A DNA stretch of 64,000 nt from Atopsyche davidsoni (Eukaryota; Arthropoda; Insecta; Trichoptera; Hydrobiosidae), in assembly GCA_022113835.1 (NCBI GenBank), contig JAILWY010000005.1, forward strand, positions 9,752,501-9,816,500, written 5' to 3'. This document shows, piece by piece, positions 40,781-54,725 of the stretch. Under the pieces are notes generated by a model. It did no database searches. It was not told the origin of the DNA and was given only the letters and a program-made list of their open reading frames with translations. The first letter of the stretch is position 1; each line of letters begins with the position of its first letter. The translations under genes and the position numbers were made by a program.

Positions 40781-42762
40781 CTTTTATACATTGTTATCTT
40801 TTAAAATTTTATTTTTGTCCAGATATGAAGCATGTGTATTTAATTGTATGGTTCAACAACATGTATATAATGGATCATTACAAATTACAAATTGGAAAGA
40901 GTTGTAAATATTGCTTTTGAGATTTCTGTGAAATCTCCCTCTAGGTTAGGTTAAAGAATTCTTAGGAAATTTATACCGCCTCGTTACGTATCATGTACTT
41001 TATTTTAACCTGGCAGGACTTGTCACTGAAAGTGCATGTGCAAAATACAAGAAAAGAACGCAAGTAAATATTAGGTAGCATGTTATTAATCTTGTATCTA
41101 CAAATTAGCAACACAACCAACGCATGGTTTATAACATGATTTAATGATTGAGTCACAAACTGAAATGCACCAAGAGAGTGATGAGCGTGGCTTGCATGAG
41201 ACGTACAACGGTGAGGTGATGCTGTGATATGCAAAAACTTAACTATTAAAATAATTTTGCAGCAATGCCAATAATCGCTTTTTTACTCAACATGGTGCTA
41301 TAGCCAACCATAGGTGCGATGTCATTTGTTCTTTTAATATTAATTTGTTTTAAGTTGTGTACCAATTGTGTTAACTTGCTTCTATGCTTGTATCTTGTGC
41401 GAGCAAAAGCCTTGAATAGTTGTTCTTGGACAATACATTTTTTATAATAAAGAACTCGTGTAAACATCGTGGTGCCTCAACTTTATATTATTTTAACTAT
41501 TTTTAATAGTCACAAAAGTGTAAATTTCACAAGTAAATAAATGCACGTATATTTTCAACAGTCATAGATTTTTTTTACATTTAATTTAGATAATAAAAAG
41601 TATTTATGATCCATGCTCATTCCTCGTGTTACCCATTTTGTTAAGTTTTAATATCATTTTTTTATAGCTGTCTTGGAATTTACACTTGTTAATAATAGGT
41701 ATATATGTTAAAAAATAAGAGTTGCAAGTATAAATTAATACTTTCATAAGTAAAATAATTATTGCCTCTGTGCAGTCCTGACAGGTTGATAAATTTGTCA
41801 CGCTACTTTTGTAATTTCTTTAATGGAATCACTTAAAGAAGTTATTTTGATATTTATTATTGAAAATTAAATTTACCTTTATATTGTTGTGTTTGTACAG
41901 GATGGTAGGGTGGTTGGTAAAGAAAAAAATTGTTTTATTCAAAGCATTTAATAATAAAAAGAATAACACCTATAATTTGTGTTTTTTTTACAATTTGTAA
42001 AATTAGGAATAAGAAGTTATAAATATAGTTACATCGGGCCAAAGTATGCAAAATTTCTTGAAATAACTGGGATTAAATCACCATTATGCAATTGCTTGTT
42101 GTTTTCAAGGTTATTGCTCTTCATTAGGTTTTCAACAGCGAGATGGCACGAGACCAGGTGACACGAGACAAGTTTCAAATCAGACAATTTATGCATAAAA
42201 AAGTTATTTTATTTAACTATTGTACCGTATCACAGCCAATGTTTCAATAAAAATATTTACATGATGAATAATGACAAGACTTAATAATGAAAGAAAATGT
42301 AATTACGTCTTTTCAACAAAACCGACATTAACTTTAAGGTGAAATAGCGCAACAAGACTGATTGCAAACTATCAAGAATTGATTAAAATTCTTATTTAAT
42401 TTCTATTAAATTGGTATCTGAAAAGAAAACTATGTACGCAGTGGTAAAACAGCACAAAAGAATGCAATGCAATAGATTCTAAATTAAAAAATAAGGCCAT
42501 AACTGCACAAAACTTTTAAAAACTTCAAATATATTATCAGATTTTATACATAGCAGCCTCAAGATTCATTTTATAAATTATTATTCACACTTATAGATTA
42601 GCATGTCACAAATCTTAACAAAACCTATACAGTATCACGTATAGAAATATCAACAAACACAAGCATTGGCAGTCAAACAGTGAGTTTTGGATACCAGAGG
42701 CTATGATTTATGATAGTGATCAGAAGTTACCACATTAGTTGGTTTTTTTTACTATGAATGGA
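40781..42762. other. Convergent spacer NUS1/PNISR
   Basis: 3' flank of NUS1 and of PNISR. AT-rich. The minus-strand AATAAA near 42208-42213 could serve PNISR. Short open frames on both strands have no recognisable content. Confidence 0.5.
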
Positions 42763-45700
42763 TCAATATCGATGCGAGCGCTCTTCTCTGCGTACGTACC
42801 TGTCCTCTTTTTTATCTCTATCCTCTCTTGATCTCCCTCTACGGTCCCTAGACCTATCGCCGTATCTTCCTTTATCTCTTCCGTTTCTCGACCTATCCTT
42901 TGATCTCTCCCTATATTCTCTAGAGCGACCTCGATCGTCCCTGGAATGTCCTCTTTCTTCTCTAGAGCGATCTCTATACCTATATCTAGATGAGGATTCG
43001 TACCTGCTACTATAGCTGTCGTACTTTCTACTTCTTCTATCATCCATTCTCGAAGAGGGTCTATCAGAATAATGTTTACTACTCTTTCTTTCAGGTGACC
43101 TTGAAATTGATTTCCTGCTACTGATTTGACTTGCGCGAGCTGAACGTTCACTTCGATTCTCGTAATCCCTTTTCTTCGCTGAGTATTCTCTTGCATCTTC
43201 ATTTAAATCAAATTTATCATTGTCCATTTTGTTGGAGCGCTTGGAAGTTTTTTTGTCCTTTTTGAATTTTGATTTTTCTTTTTTGGGTTTCTTTTTAGTG
43301 GTTTCATCACTAGAGCTCCTCTTCTTTTTAGAAGTTTTCTTTGGTTGAGGACTGACAGAATTAGTAGTGGATTGAGAGCTGCTGGATGAGTTGGAACTGG
43401 ATGTGTCCCCGGTGGACTCACTTTCCTTATCACTAACTCCAGATTCCTTAGCTATCGATCCACTTTCACTATCACTTGAATCACTAGAATCAGAGCTTGA
43501 GTCACCACTTGAAACAGATTCTTCCTTACCGTATTTCTTTTTATTGCTTTTCTGCTTCTTTTTCTTCGATGATCTTTCATCCTTCTCGGTAATGGTTTCT
43601 AGTGTCTCTTTACGGCTACTGGAAGACTTTCGTTTTGAATATGAGTTTGAATGAGAATTTTTAGAATCTTTTTCCGTTTCATACTTGGTCTTACTTTTCT
43701 TATCTGACTTTCTATCTTTGGAGTCTTCGATGGGAGGGGTTCTATCTCTGTTATTTTTTCCTGTAAAATAATCCAAACCATTTATCTTGCACATTAAATA
43801 GCTTAGCCTACAGATAACTAATCAAAATTATAGAAAAATGAACTAAGGAATTAAGGGAAGTAAGTAAGAAATTAGATTACTGATCTCATTATAAACGTAT
43901 ATATAAAATAATACTGTATTTTAAGAAGTCACAGAAGATAAAACTGAATATTTAATGCCTATTTTTGTAGGATCATAAAATACAATCACCGTGAAGATAT
44001 CTAGAGTTAAAAATAAAATATAAATAAATACAATTGACACTCAAGTAGCCTACCATGTTGCAAGTGAAACTTTAAGGAGCAACTGAGTGTTGCGTCTCAC
44101 CTTAGATATTGATAATGGAGGTAACTTACTTTGCTGGGTGACATTCTGTTCATTCCTATTGTTGGATGTTGTACCCTCACCGTCTGTGTCCGAGGAGGTC
44201 CTGGGTTGTGCGACTCGGCGCAGCGGCGGAGTGCCGGCTTGCCTGTGAATCTCTTCGTCTTCTGTGGAGATCCTGGCTTCTATTTCTCGCGATGTCTTCT
44301 CGAAGTCTGCTTTGTGACGTTTTATAGATTCCTGTCACATAATGAAATGTAAATAATCAGTAAATAGAACTTAAAACAAGTAGAAAAGGTAAGTCATATC
44401 TTCATAATCCAATACCTGCAGTTGCTTATCTGTCAGATCACCGCTTTTTCCTCGCTTCCTAGCTGGAGTCCCCGAACCATCCTCTTCATCGGAGTCGCTG
44501 TCTCCGCTGCTGTCGCCATAGATGCCCAAGCCTGTCATCATACATCACACACATTCAAGTATTCCCTTAAATATTATTAGTGAGATTACAACATCCAGAT
44601 GCAAAGAAAAACTTGTTAAAGGATCATAATAGTAAAGTTGAATTGCAAGCATGGTCATGATTTATTTCATTGAAAATGGTGAACAAAAAATCTAACAAAT
44701 GAAAAATAATAAATGAGTGATTTATTTGATTTAGGACACACTAGACCGGAAACTAGAAATAGAATCCTTTGATACATTGTGTTTTTAATACAACGCAGTT
44801 TTAAGGAATAGTATGCATTTGATATTGAATGAATTGATCAAATGCATTTGTTTAATTCTGCTGCTGTTGAAATAGAAATTTCAGTTAGTGGATGGCAGAG
44901 GATAATGGATAAGATTACGAAGTCTGAGAAAGAATGGCACTTACCGAGTTGTCCACCAATGGCTGACAAGGCCTGCGACTTGCCTGCCACTGACGCGCCG
45001 CGCGATGCTTTCATACAAATACAAACTTTAGTGAACAAAAATACATTCAATTATGCACATTGTCTTCTGAAACCGACATGTCTACAGCTGACAGGGCACA
45101 TCTGCAAGCATCATGTACTAAATACAAGTAAGGAGATTACTTAAAACTATTCTCAAGTATCGCTCAAAAATTGCAGAAATGTATATTGTATAATTATCAC
45201 ATTTATTGTTTATGAAGTTTGTTAATATTTTTTACATACGTGTATAAAGCACATTTTTATTTATTTCAGTCTATTAATTTAATATAATCAAAAATTGGAA
45301 CATATTATTTTTATCACAGTTTGCCTAAGAACAGTATCACATCAATCTATCCAACGTAAGTTGAATCCAGTCTGTGTCCAATCTACTAGTAGATCCACTC
45401 ACACCAGTCAAGTTTGAAGAAGTCTTAACAATATTGTGAACACTGAAAACATTGCAATGCTCAAGCCAAACAGAATTGTTTTATGTTCTTATTTTGTTTA
45501 ATTACTGTCTAACAGAGAACACTGCTCAAACTTCAGCCGGAACCCACAGGATAGCAATGGATTTGGCTTAACAACAATGATACCTTGTAGCTGAGACCTG
45601 TTCCTTCCCAACTCCTCTTGGCATATAGACAAGATCTGCTCTGTCGTCACATCAAGCAGTATCTCGGTGAGAGTACGCCGTACACTCAGCATCTGCAAAA

Positions 45701-48700
45701 CAAACTTGATAAGCACCAAAACGGATACTTTTACATGTCTGAAGATGTAAATGCACCGTGAAAGAAATAAACTATTCAACCCGATTTCCATTTGATAGGA
45801 TGAGGCACTGGCCATTTACCTAAGATATCAAAGAATATTATCTTATGGTTAAAATCATAGACTATTTTGTTGAATTTAAATCTTCTTCTTCAAGTACCTC
45901 TCCTCGCTTGATTGGTGGCTATCTCACTGAACATATATTTATCCTGAGCCAGTCTTACTCATTTAAATGTACTCCCAACTTCGTAAAAAAATTGAGTTTT
46001 TGAATGATCAGAAATATTTGTAAATTTTCGTAGGTATAATTTTGTTTAAAAAAAAAATATATATATAATATATGTTTATTTTAATTTTAAGTGATTACTG
46101 ACTCAAGGTAGTTGTATTTTAGATTGCATGCTGCAATATAATTTCTTTTAATTATTTTGCAAGGAGTTGGAAAAATTGTATTAGGTATTTAATATTGCTT
46201 ACTCCATACATAGAAAAATTTAGTAACAAAACACTATTAACTCACAACATCCTGCATGACCTCTTCCTTAGAACGAGTAAGTAATGGAGGAGGAATCTGC
46301 TTCGAGATAGTGGGAGCAGGAGGAGGCTGGTCCTTTTCAACCTTGATCTTCACTTTATCTTTGGTTTCAGCATCAGATTCATCACTATCAGAATCCTACA
46401 TAGAATACATTAGTGATTATTGACCAAAATATCATTGCTCATTTTATTTAACAAAAAGAAGAGGGATTCTTACAAATTTACTCTTAGCAGGTAAACGTGG
46501 TATTCCATCATTTGTCTCTTCTTGAAGGGCTTTCTCTTCTTCTTCTCTCTTGATCCGAAGAAACTCGGCCCGATCTTTCTTCTCTTTCTCTCTATCTAGC
46601 TGTTTTTGTTTCTCTCGTTCCATCTTTTCAAGACCTATGGAATTTCGTTTAGTCAATTTCAAATCTTTCCAAAAGTGATGCTCCTGACTTTTATTACAAT
46701 GGTAATAGAAAATTGTAACAATAATATTTTTAAAATTATTTAAATTAATTCAAATAGTCAAATATTTATACTTTGACCTATTGAATTTGTGAGATCAATA
46801 GTTTTGACTGGGTCCATTCTAGCATTGTGGGTATACTTATCTACCTTCTCTTATCCAAGCTGGAAGCTGCCTGCGTTTGGCAGCATCAATGGTTTGTGTA
46901 GTGTCAACCATTGTGTGCGCCATCACTAGGGCGGGAGGCGGTGGGCGAGGAGGGCGTCGAGCAGTACGCACAGCAGAGGGGCGCGGGGAGCGACGCGTCA
47001 CAGGGGGTGCACTTCCTCCTACACCGCCTGCTTCAGAGGCCTCATCTCCACTCCAATAACCTGAGTTAAAGGTTGGCGGGGCGATGGATGTGTAACTATA
47101 AATTAATAAATATCAATATCAATTTTAACATACATTTCTATGATTAATTAATTAATATTTTATTTTAAATATTGAAATGGAATTCCATCAAGTACTTTCT
47201 GTCAAAAATATTGAGTAATTCATTTGTTAGTAGCCGAAATGCGAGTGTGAAACCTACATTAGAGATAAGTTAAATCTATTAATAAGATACATATTTATTG
47301 TATGTTGTAATGTGTGCTAAGAAAAAGCAATAAGATTGAATGAATAAGTATGAATACACACCCTGGGTAAGAATTGTCTCCAGAGCTGTAGCCTGGGAAA
47401 GGAGCTTCAGGATTCATTAGAAGAGTTTTGTTGCCAGTACTGCTGGGTGGTCCTGACCACCCCCAATTTCCTAAAACAAAATAAATGTTTATATTAAATT
47501 GGATTAATGTTAATCAGGATGCAAAGGTGTGCAAATCAGGTGTTTGCAAATCATTAAATATTGATTAGCCTGGGCATATTGGTTCATATGTAGATTATGA
47601 TTATTAAAAAAAATTCTCACTAAATTGCAGTGGCTCGTTAGCATAGTTGGATAAATGCACCGGCCATGAAAGCTTGGGGATGTGGGTTCGAATCCCTCAC
47701 AAGTCACGATGATATTTTCTGAGAGTTTTCTTTAATCGTTTTCAATGTGTGAAAAAATATGCTTAATCACATAAACAAAATAAATGTCAAAAAAACAATG
47801 ACTGTGATTACTGCAACATATTTTTTGAATAAGCCCTTCTACACATATGCCTCAATCGACAACTGAATATTAACTAGCCAATAGCATCCTCTTTGGTATT
47901 GTTTACTTAGACAAAACTACAAAAAGCATCCAAAATAAAATGAAAATCAGTTGTAAGTTGTGTCGATGCGTGTGTAGCCAGCTTAACCAATTCTATGTTT
48001 TAAAACAAGAAACAAAAATATCAATTTTAGTATTTAATTTGAATTCTTATAATACTATCTATTGTTTCAATTTAATGAAACCCAGGACTCCACGATGGGT
48101 AAACATTACGCTCGAAGCACGAGTGGTTCAAGTTTATATGAAAAAGAGATTGCATTTAGATTTGACCTTTTTGAATATATCAGACTATTACATATACTTG
48201 AAATACGCACAAAAATGACACTATTTGTCTGCCATACTGAAATATGCTATGCCATGTAAACTAAATTCAAGCATATTTAATAATAACTCACATAAATCAA
48301 TAACAGCTGCATTTGTTTTTACGAAAATCAGGTATTTGAGACTGTAATAATTTAATCAATTGTTAATTAACTGATTAGATTGGTTCACAGTTAAAAATTG
48401 ATTGAAGTAAGCAATGATTAAAAAGCTTTCAAATACGCAGTAAACATTATCACATTTGGTTAATTACCAAATTGTATTTTTTTATAATCTATGTGAAGCG
48501 TTTGGCAGAATGTAAAAAAGAAACATCAATCTGTTCCATGCCTAAGGAAAATTTGCTAAATTAGAAAAATTTAGCAAATAAAAAGAGACAAAAATTGCTA
48601 TCCTTGGTAAATAATCATTACTGTTCATAAAGATCATGACGTGTATTATTGTTAGTAATTTTTTTTTAAGTACCTTTCCTACGATGCAACACTGATTTTT

Positions 48701-49790
48701 ATTTGCGCAAGGAGTAGGAAATCGTAAATTACATGTGTTAACTTTGATAATTGTTCGTAACTAATAGCAATAGTTATAAATAAAATTATTGATTTTTTAA
48801 TTGAAATTAAATAATTCATAATAGAGAAAATGTATGCAAAAAAACTTAATATGAATTTTAAATATTTAAACATAAAAATTTAAATATTTAAATGAAACAG
48901 ACTGTGAAAACCAAAGCACTGTACTAGATTTTAACTAGGCAAAAGATTAACATGATGGAGTTTTTTAAAGCAGATGGAGGATATCAAGATACGAGATAGA
49001 CTTCCACAAGTTAGATAAGTCGATATCTGCTTTGAATAGCTATTATGAAGTTTTAGCATATTATTCCAGATACGTGATTAGATGCCCAAGTTAAAGTAAA
49101 AAAAAGATTGGTTTATTGTTTCTTATATCAATGATGATTATACCCCATTGATTATCCCAAGAGTTACCCCAACTAGGGTTTGAGGCGCTACTGTTCCACT
49201 GCTGGGGCGTGATGGGAGGCACTGGGGGCGCAGTGGGGGGAGCGGGAGGCACAAGAGGGCTTTCTGCCTCACCACCCTCCATCTCCATGGGGGCTTCTCC
49301 TCCCTCCACACCTGTAATTTAAACATTAGAATAGTACTGAAATTAAGTGGTATATAAAGTACTTGGCGAAATTCCGTTTTAATATTTTAAATAAAATACT
49401 CGAGTGATTTTCCCACATGTTGATTTTTATTGGTGACCGATTTCGCCAACCTTTCACGTTGACATTATCAAACTGGCCATGCCAGGTGGTCAAGTATTTT
49501 GTTTAAATAATAAAAAATTAACATTGCATTTTCTTTTTGGCCGTGGCCAACTTCAACAAACATAGATGTGAGATGGTAAAAGAGAATGATCCAATACCTG
49601 TGACAATTCCTGGAAGGGTCATGCCAGGTGGAGGAGCAGGCGGGGGCTGTCGTGGACAGGAATCCTTCATGAGAATCCACTGCTGCGCCAACGTGGCCCA
49701 GTCCACCTGCTCGTTAGACATGTTCTGGTAGGCCGTGGGATTCAGCGCCCACTGGGTAGGGTACTCTACCGCATCGTTCCCCGAATACAT
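42763..49790 (-). CDS. PNISR: PNISR, arginine/serine-rich splicing-associated protein
   Basis: Nuclear SR-related protein known to bind pinin. Eleven coding exons on the minus strand: 49790-49598, 49311-49144, 47470-47362, 47095-46845, 46634-46474, 46395-46246, 45692-45584, 45007-44945, 44531-44416, 44331-44130 and 43760-42763. They sum to 2520 nt (839 residues plus stop), in frame throughout; human PNISR is 805. Diagnostic blocks: NEQVDWATLAQQWILMKD near the N-terminus, IDAAKRRQLPAWIREGLEKM (about 225-245), GIPRLPAKSKFDSDSDES and RRTLTEILLDVTTEQIL. The last exon (332 residues) is a Ser/Lys then Arg/Ser/Asp-rich tail (YRDRSREERGHSRDDRGRSR) ending SHRY. The N-terminal third is Pro/Gly/Trp-rich. 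The chosen ATG follows acceptor TTATTAG at 49801 in MYSGNDAVEYP; a further 5' noncoding exon is implied. The opposite-strand open frames in the last exon are shadows. Confidence 0.95.
47170..47215 (-). repeat. Hairpin repeat family H1, fragment
   Basis: ATGGAATTCCATCAAGTACT followed by TTCTGTCAAAAATATTGA matches, in inverse order, the left flank of H1 copies 1 and 2 (AATATTTTTGACAGAGAGTACT, GGTGGAATTCCAT). Core absent. Lies in the PNISR intron between exons 3 and 4. Confidence 0.55.
47535..47760 (+). mobile_element. tRNA-derived SINE-like element
   Basis: The tRNA-like head at 47630-47707 pairs GTGGCTC with AAGTCAC as an acceptor stem (6 of 7). It has box A TTAGCATAGTTGG and box B GGTTCGAATCC, but a malformed anticodon arm. 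The flanks (GATTAG..GGTTCATATG before; GATGATATTTTCTGAGAG after) recur in the inverted-repeat element at 57357-57501, so head and flanks belong to one repeat family. Confidence 0.65.
47829..47986. mobile_element. MITE family M1, copy 5
   Basis: Left AAGCCCTTCTACACATATGC and right GATGCGTGTGTAGCCAGCTT are inverted repeats of the M1 terminal type. Internal CGACAACTGA / TCAGTTGTAAGTTGTGTCG also pair. Confidence 0.65.
49345..49505 (-). repeat. Hairpin repeat family H1, copy 3
   Basis: On the minus strand: AAAATACTTGACC, then TTTGATAAT, stem GTCAAC/GTTGGC (one G-U pair), loop GTGAAAG and GAAATCGGTCACC, then CTCGAGTATTTTATTTAAAA and ACGGAATTTCGCCAAGTACT. The GAATT-bearing arm is on the far side compared with copies 1 and 2, implying that the full element had both arms. 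Located in PNISR intron 1. Confidence 0.7.
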
Positions 49791-49800
49791 GTTGACTTCA

Positions 49801-51869
49801 CTAATAAGATCAAAACAAAATTTATGAAACAAAAACAAAATAAAGTCGATTAGTGATTAAAAAAGCTGTGTTAAGTAAAACATAATGATTTGACTTTACA
49901 TGTGTTTTTCTATTTCAAGTAACTTTAAATGTTTAATGTTAAATTTGGGGGAAAAAAATTTTGATATAGATTGTATCTCATTTCCCCGAATAAAAAAATC
50001 AAATTCTGGAAACATAAAAAACTACAGTTGCTCATAACAGTTTCAAACAATACTTGCTCATCTGCCAATGTCAGTAAAAATAATTTTTGAAGAAAATGAA
50101 ACATGCCCAAGCCATAAGTTGAAGAGTTACAGGATCGAATTAAGTTAAGAACCCATGGTTTTATCTAACGAGTCAAGCGAAATTTGATATAAGCTTCAAT
50201 TTGCTTTTACCTCACTTGGTATCAGATTAAGATAAGAGCTGTATTAAGCAAGTAATGCATAGTTTAGCATGGGTGTTCTATTAACCACTATAATCTAATC
50301 ATTGTTAATAGCTCAGCTATTGGTAAAATCAACTATTGATAAAGAGTTTAAATGTTTGAACCTATTCCTGATGAACAAACTTCAGCTTAAAGTTATTTAA
50401 CCAGCACTTATTTTGATTTATATTGATAAACATCTAATATACTTTATTGATAAAAAATATAAAATACATGATATATTAATTATACAAATATTATTGAAAT
50501 TAAGCGTGCAATATGAGTAAACTGGTGAAGCTGCTGGCTTTAATTTTTTTCATGAGTTAAAATAATCTTTGGAATTCAAGAAGGTCTTTGGCAGAGAGCT
50601 ATACATCAAAAAGTGTAAAAGCTAAAGGCAATAAAAAGCGTAAAAGCAAGTGTAGACAATATTTTAATAAAGCATCTGAGCTTTGTTTTAGTCTTTGTGC
50701 AATTTATATTCAAATTACCTTACCTATTTCCTGGGATTAATTTTTCAAAATAAACACCAGGAAATACAGCAGGTAATATTGATAATGATCATGTGATAGT
50801 AGTAAAAGCCACGGATGTATGAATAATAAATAAATGTATACTGTTTCAGTACCTACCAAATTTAAAAGGAACTTAGTAGTGAAACTATTTATCATAATTG
50901 TAAATATGGGTTAATTGATTTACCACGCGAAAAATAACGATGTCAAGCTACAATGAGCCTTCATTGAAATTTATTGAGCATAAGTAGGGCATAATTAATA
51001 CAACAATGCACAAAATAAATAAACTTTTATAAAGTTATGATTCATAAAAATTGTTTATTAAATTACTAATTTTATATACGAAATCATAGAGTATAAAAGC
51101 AAAACAATTCGAAGGGTCCGCGTTGGTCTTAGAAAAGTGAGAGGAAAAAATAGAAATCTTTAGATGACATTTTATGAAAGTTCGAATAAATGCATTATTA
51201 AAATATGAGCGTCAAAACTAGCAATCTTATAAATAACACAAAGTTTTATGATATTTTATTGCAACTAATTAATGAAATCGCTAGATTAGTAAGTTTTGAT
51301 AGACCAATTACATATTCATCTTGGTGGCAGTCACAAGCATATATTTTTAGATTTCCAGTGCATCATTCGAGGTTGCGAGAATTATCCCGCTGTATTATTG
51401 TTAATAATTGATCCTAAAATCATTAATAATTTAACACCAACCTTGGAATTAAAAATATTATAATAAATACTCAAAACCCACACAGCCGACAAACATTTTC
51501 AAAGCCGACTTTAATTTTGACAAGCACTCGACCAGCAAAGGCACACTGCCGCATTAAGTGTTGCACGATGTCAAATATAGTGCTTGTACACAATTAAATT
51601 ATCAAAAATAAGTTATTTTGGTTTATTTATTTTTAAATTTAAGTAATTGTATAAATAATAAAGTAATTTGTTTAAATTAAAGAAACAAATATTTTCGGGT
51701 CTTATTTTACGAAATAATTGTTTTTACAACGATGTATTTTTATAAATATTTAATTTTTATAAATATATGGATACATTATCTCATTTGATAAAAATAAATT
51801 AGCGTTATATTAATAATTTTTCAGTACTATTTATTTTAAGTGAATTTAAAAATACATGATTAAAATTTA
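49801..51869. other. Divergent intergenic region PNISR/COQ3
   Basis: Presumably holds the PNISR 5' noncoding exon and the promoters of both genes. AT-rich. I could not place a TATA box or leader exon with confidence. The open frame 51205-51411 has no recognisable content. Confidence 0.45.
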
Positions 51870-54002
51870 ATGTATCCTGTATTTTTAAGCCCATTGAACC
51901 ATAGACCAATATATAGAAAGCCGACATATAACCTTAAATTTCAAGATGCAAATAAAAATATAAATAAAATATTTTCCCACAAACGATTTAATACACATAT
52001 TAAAATGATTAAAAGTGTTTCGTCTCGCTTGGAATTTGTAAATAGAGGGTCTGTTGATTATCTAAAATTTAATGTGTAATTACAATAAGAGTCTTCAATT
52101 AAAATAAAACAAAACTATTTATCATACGCTCACGACCGTATTTTAATAGCTATATGATCAATAAAATAAAATTTGAACTGTTAAGTGCAGTAAGTAAACT
52201 TGTGTCTTATTTGATTTACATGAGTATCTGTTGAAATTTCAGGTTAATATTTAAGAAGTTGTATAATAATCCTTTGAAAAGTTCAAGAAAATTTATACAT
52301 ATCACAACCAATGTTTCTCAAGCAGATAAGCAAGATTTCAAAGAAGATACAAACAAGAAAAAGCTAAACAATGACATTGCCTTTTCACAAACAACGGTTG
52401 ATCATCATGAAGTTGATCACCATTCTGCATTGAAACATGAATGGTGGGATACTGCTAGTATAATGAGAGGTCTTCATTCAATGAATAAACTCAGGTAAAA
52501 AAAATCCAAAGTTATTTTATGTTAATTTACAATAGTTCTTAGGGATATATATGCTTACAGTATATGGTTAAATCTCTTTTAAATAAGAATTTCTTGCATT
52601 GCAGAGTGCCTTTTATTCGCGATGGATTATTAGCTACAAACCCAGAATTAAAAAATCAAATAGATACTCCTTTACCATTGAAAGGTATGAAGGTTCTCGA
52701 AGTTGGTTGTGGAGGAGGAATCCTATGTGAGGTTTGTAGCTGATAGTTTTATCTGTACTATTTATTACCATACCATTTATAAAAACTCATAAATTCTATT
52801 TAGCCATTGTCCAGAATTGGTGCTGATGTGTCTGGAATAGACGCAAGCGGTGATTTAATAAATTTAGCTCGTGAACATTCGCAAGAATCATCATTAACCA
52901 ATATAAAATATGTTCATGATACGATTGAGGTGAGAATTCAGATTTTAAACAGTATAATCTCTTAGGAGAATATACATGTTGATTACACATTGATTGTCTT
53001 TATTTTACTTTAAAAAATCCATTTTTGTTTTACACATGAGTATAAAAATAATAACTACTATTGTTACTGTGAACTTAATTTATCTCCATGGAATGATCTT
53101 CAGAAATATTAAGAAAATGGCTCCAATACCAGAGAAAATCTGCTAACATATTTAACAGTTTAAAAATATTTTTATTTGTTATAATTTTTATCACAAGTTG
53201 TCGACTTTGTTTATCTTTATTATTTGTATCCTTTCAACAGTTAAATTTGAATAAGTAATTTTACTGCAATATATGTTCTATTTGAAAGGATTTTAGTGAT
53301 CGTCATCGAGGGGAATTTAATGCTGTTGTTGCTTCGGAGGTGATAGAGCATGTGACCAATAAGGAGTACTTTGTTGAGAGCTGCGTCAAGTGCCTGAAGC
53401 CTGGTGGATCCATCTTCATCACAACTCTCAACAAAACAAATTTAGCTTGGCTTGGAGGAATAGTGATAGCAGAAAATATATTGAATATTGTACCAAGCGG
53501 GACGCATCAATGGGAAAAATTTATATCTCCCCATGATATGAGTCGCATGTTGGAAAAATGTAATATTTTTACTGTATACTGCTCAGTAGCTATAATTATT
53601 TGATTATCCTTCAGTTTGTTTGTGTTATAGTTTTTATGGTGTTTTATTTACATGTTGCCTCTTAGTCATAGTTTTTTTTCTCACTTAGCAGTTTTATAGT
53701 TTTCATGAAAGTGATTTAGATTATTAAGTAAACGAAAAGGAATAACCTCAGTAGTGCAAATCTATTCATAGGTTTTATCAAACAAGTTTACCTTTTTGAT
53801 ACTAAATTGACTACTTAAAGTGTTGATGTTTGTTCCTAGTTTCAGAAATCTATTACAATTATTAAAACAATATTTTCTTTCAGATAATTGCAAGACAAAA
53901 CTGCTCCACGGCATGTTGTATTTTTTCATAAATAATGAGTGGTATTGGTGCAGAGATACCTCAATTAATTATGCGATTCAAGCAATAAAAAAAGAAGAGT
54001 GA
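51870..54002 (+). CDS. COQ3: Ubiquinone biosynthesis O-methyltransferase, COQ3 paralogue A
   Basis: SAM-dependent mitochondrial O-methyltransferase acting on the polyprenylated ring intermediates of ubiquinone synthesis. Secure exons: 52243-52494, 52605-52731, 52804-52929, 53289-53559 and 53884-54002. Key marks: HEWWDTASIMRGLHSMN, SAM motif VLEVGCGGGILCE, acidic loop GIDASGDLI, VVASEVIEHVTNKEYF, CLKPGGSIFITTLNKTN and the C-terminal YNCKTKLLHG block. Exon 1 is less sure. An open frame from ATG 51870, or the in-frame ATG 52005, runs to 52048 and would splice at GG|GTCTGT (a weak donor) in the phase needed, giving 357 or 312 residues. The short form matches paralogue B (313) better. Intron positions and phases equal those of paralogue B, so the pair arose by tandem duplication. 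Confidence 0.93.
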
Positions 54003-54725
54003 TAATCACATTAGCATTTGTGTAAATAGTATTATCTATTTTACTTCTATCTATCTGAAAAATTATTATCTACTTCAGAAGAATACATATTCGGTGAATG
54101 AACCTTGCAAAGACGTTTCCATAGGTTATCTGATTGGACAGGAGCATACATTTTGTATAATTTTAAAAACTTATTTGTAAATATCTTTTGATGCTGAAAT
54201 ATAAAAATTGTATTTATTTGCTGTTTTTATTTAATCATGGTGTCAATATTAAAAGTGAAAAATCTTTGATTATGGTTTCCCGTCACAAGGAAAGCATAAA
54301 ATAATATATTATTCATAGATAATCAATTTATATCAGTTGAACCGTATGACTGCTCACAATAATTTTGCTTGACAAAAAAGATAGAAAAATAAAATATACA
54401 AGGGATTGAATATTAATCATATAATAATGACCAAACTTCACATACACTGCATACAAAAAAACCTATATATTTTTGTTTAATCAATGAAATCCGATTCTGC
54501 GAACAAACAAAAAAACCTGTTAAAATTATTGCATATAAATAAAAAATAATTACTTCACAGTCTTAGCCCTGTTTGTGGCAGACAGTTCATGTTTAATTTT
54601 AATTACCTTGTGCTAAGATTATATATAAGCGAATGTACAGAAGTGTTTGTCTAGTTGTTTAGTTTCGTTTGAGGCACAAACACACAAAGTTGACTATATT
54701 GAAAATTAAAAACTACATTTTTAAA
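54003..54725. other. Spacer between COQ3 paralogues
   Basis: 720 bp of AT-rich DNA that must hold the terminator of paralogue A and the promoter of paralogue B. The segment 54600-54690 is slightly GC-richer and just upstream of the B start codon. No repeat seen. Confidence 0.5.

Larger units (their letters stand above)
47471..49143. other. PNISR intron 2, repeat-bearing
   Basis: 1.67-kb intron. Contains the tRNA-like SINE (47535-47760) and M1 MITE copy 5 (47829-47986). The remainder is AT-rich with nothing recognised. Confidence 0.6.

Noticed and set aside
42758..43015. Plus-strand open frame rich in Leu/Ser opposite the PNISR tail.
   Set aside because: It is the antisense shadow of the Arg/Ser-rich coding exon.
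47630..47707. Functional tRNA gene.
   Set aside because: Box A and B and a partial acceptor stem are there, but the anticodon arm does not form and the flanks are repeat-family sequence; called a SINE head.
51205..51411. Open frame upstream of COQ3-A (about 68 codons).
   Set aside because: No recognisable domain and no splice site that joins it in phase with COQ3 exon 2.
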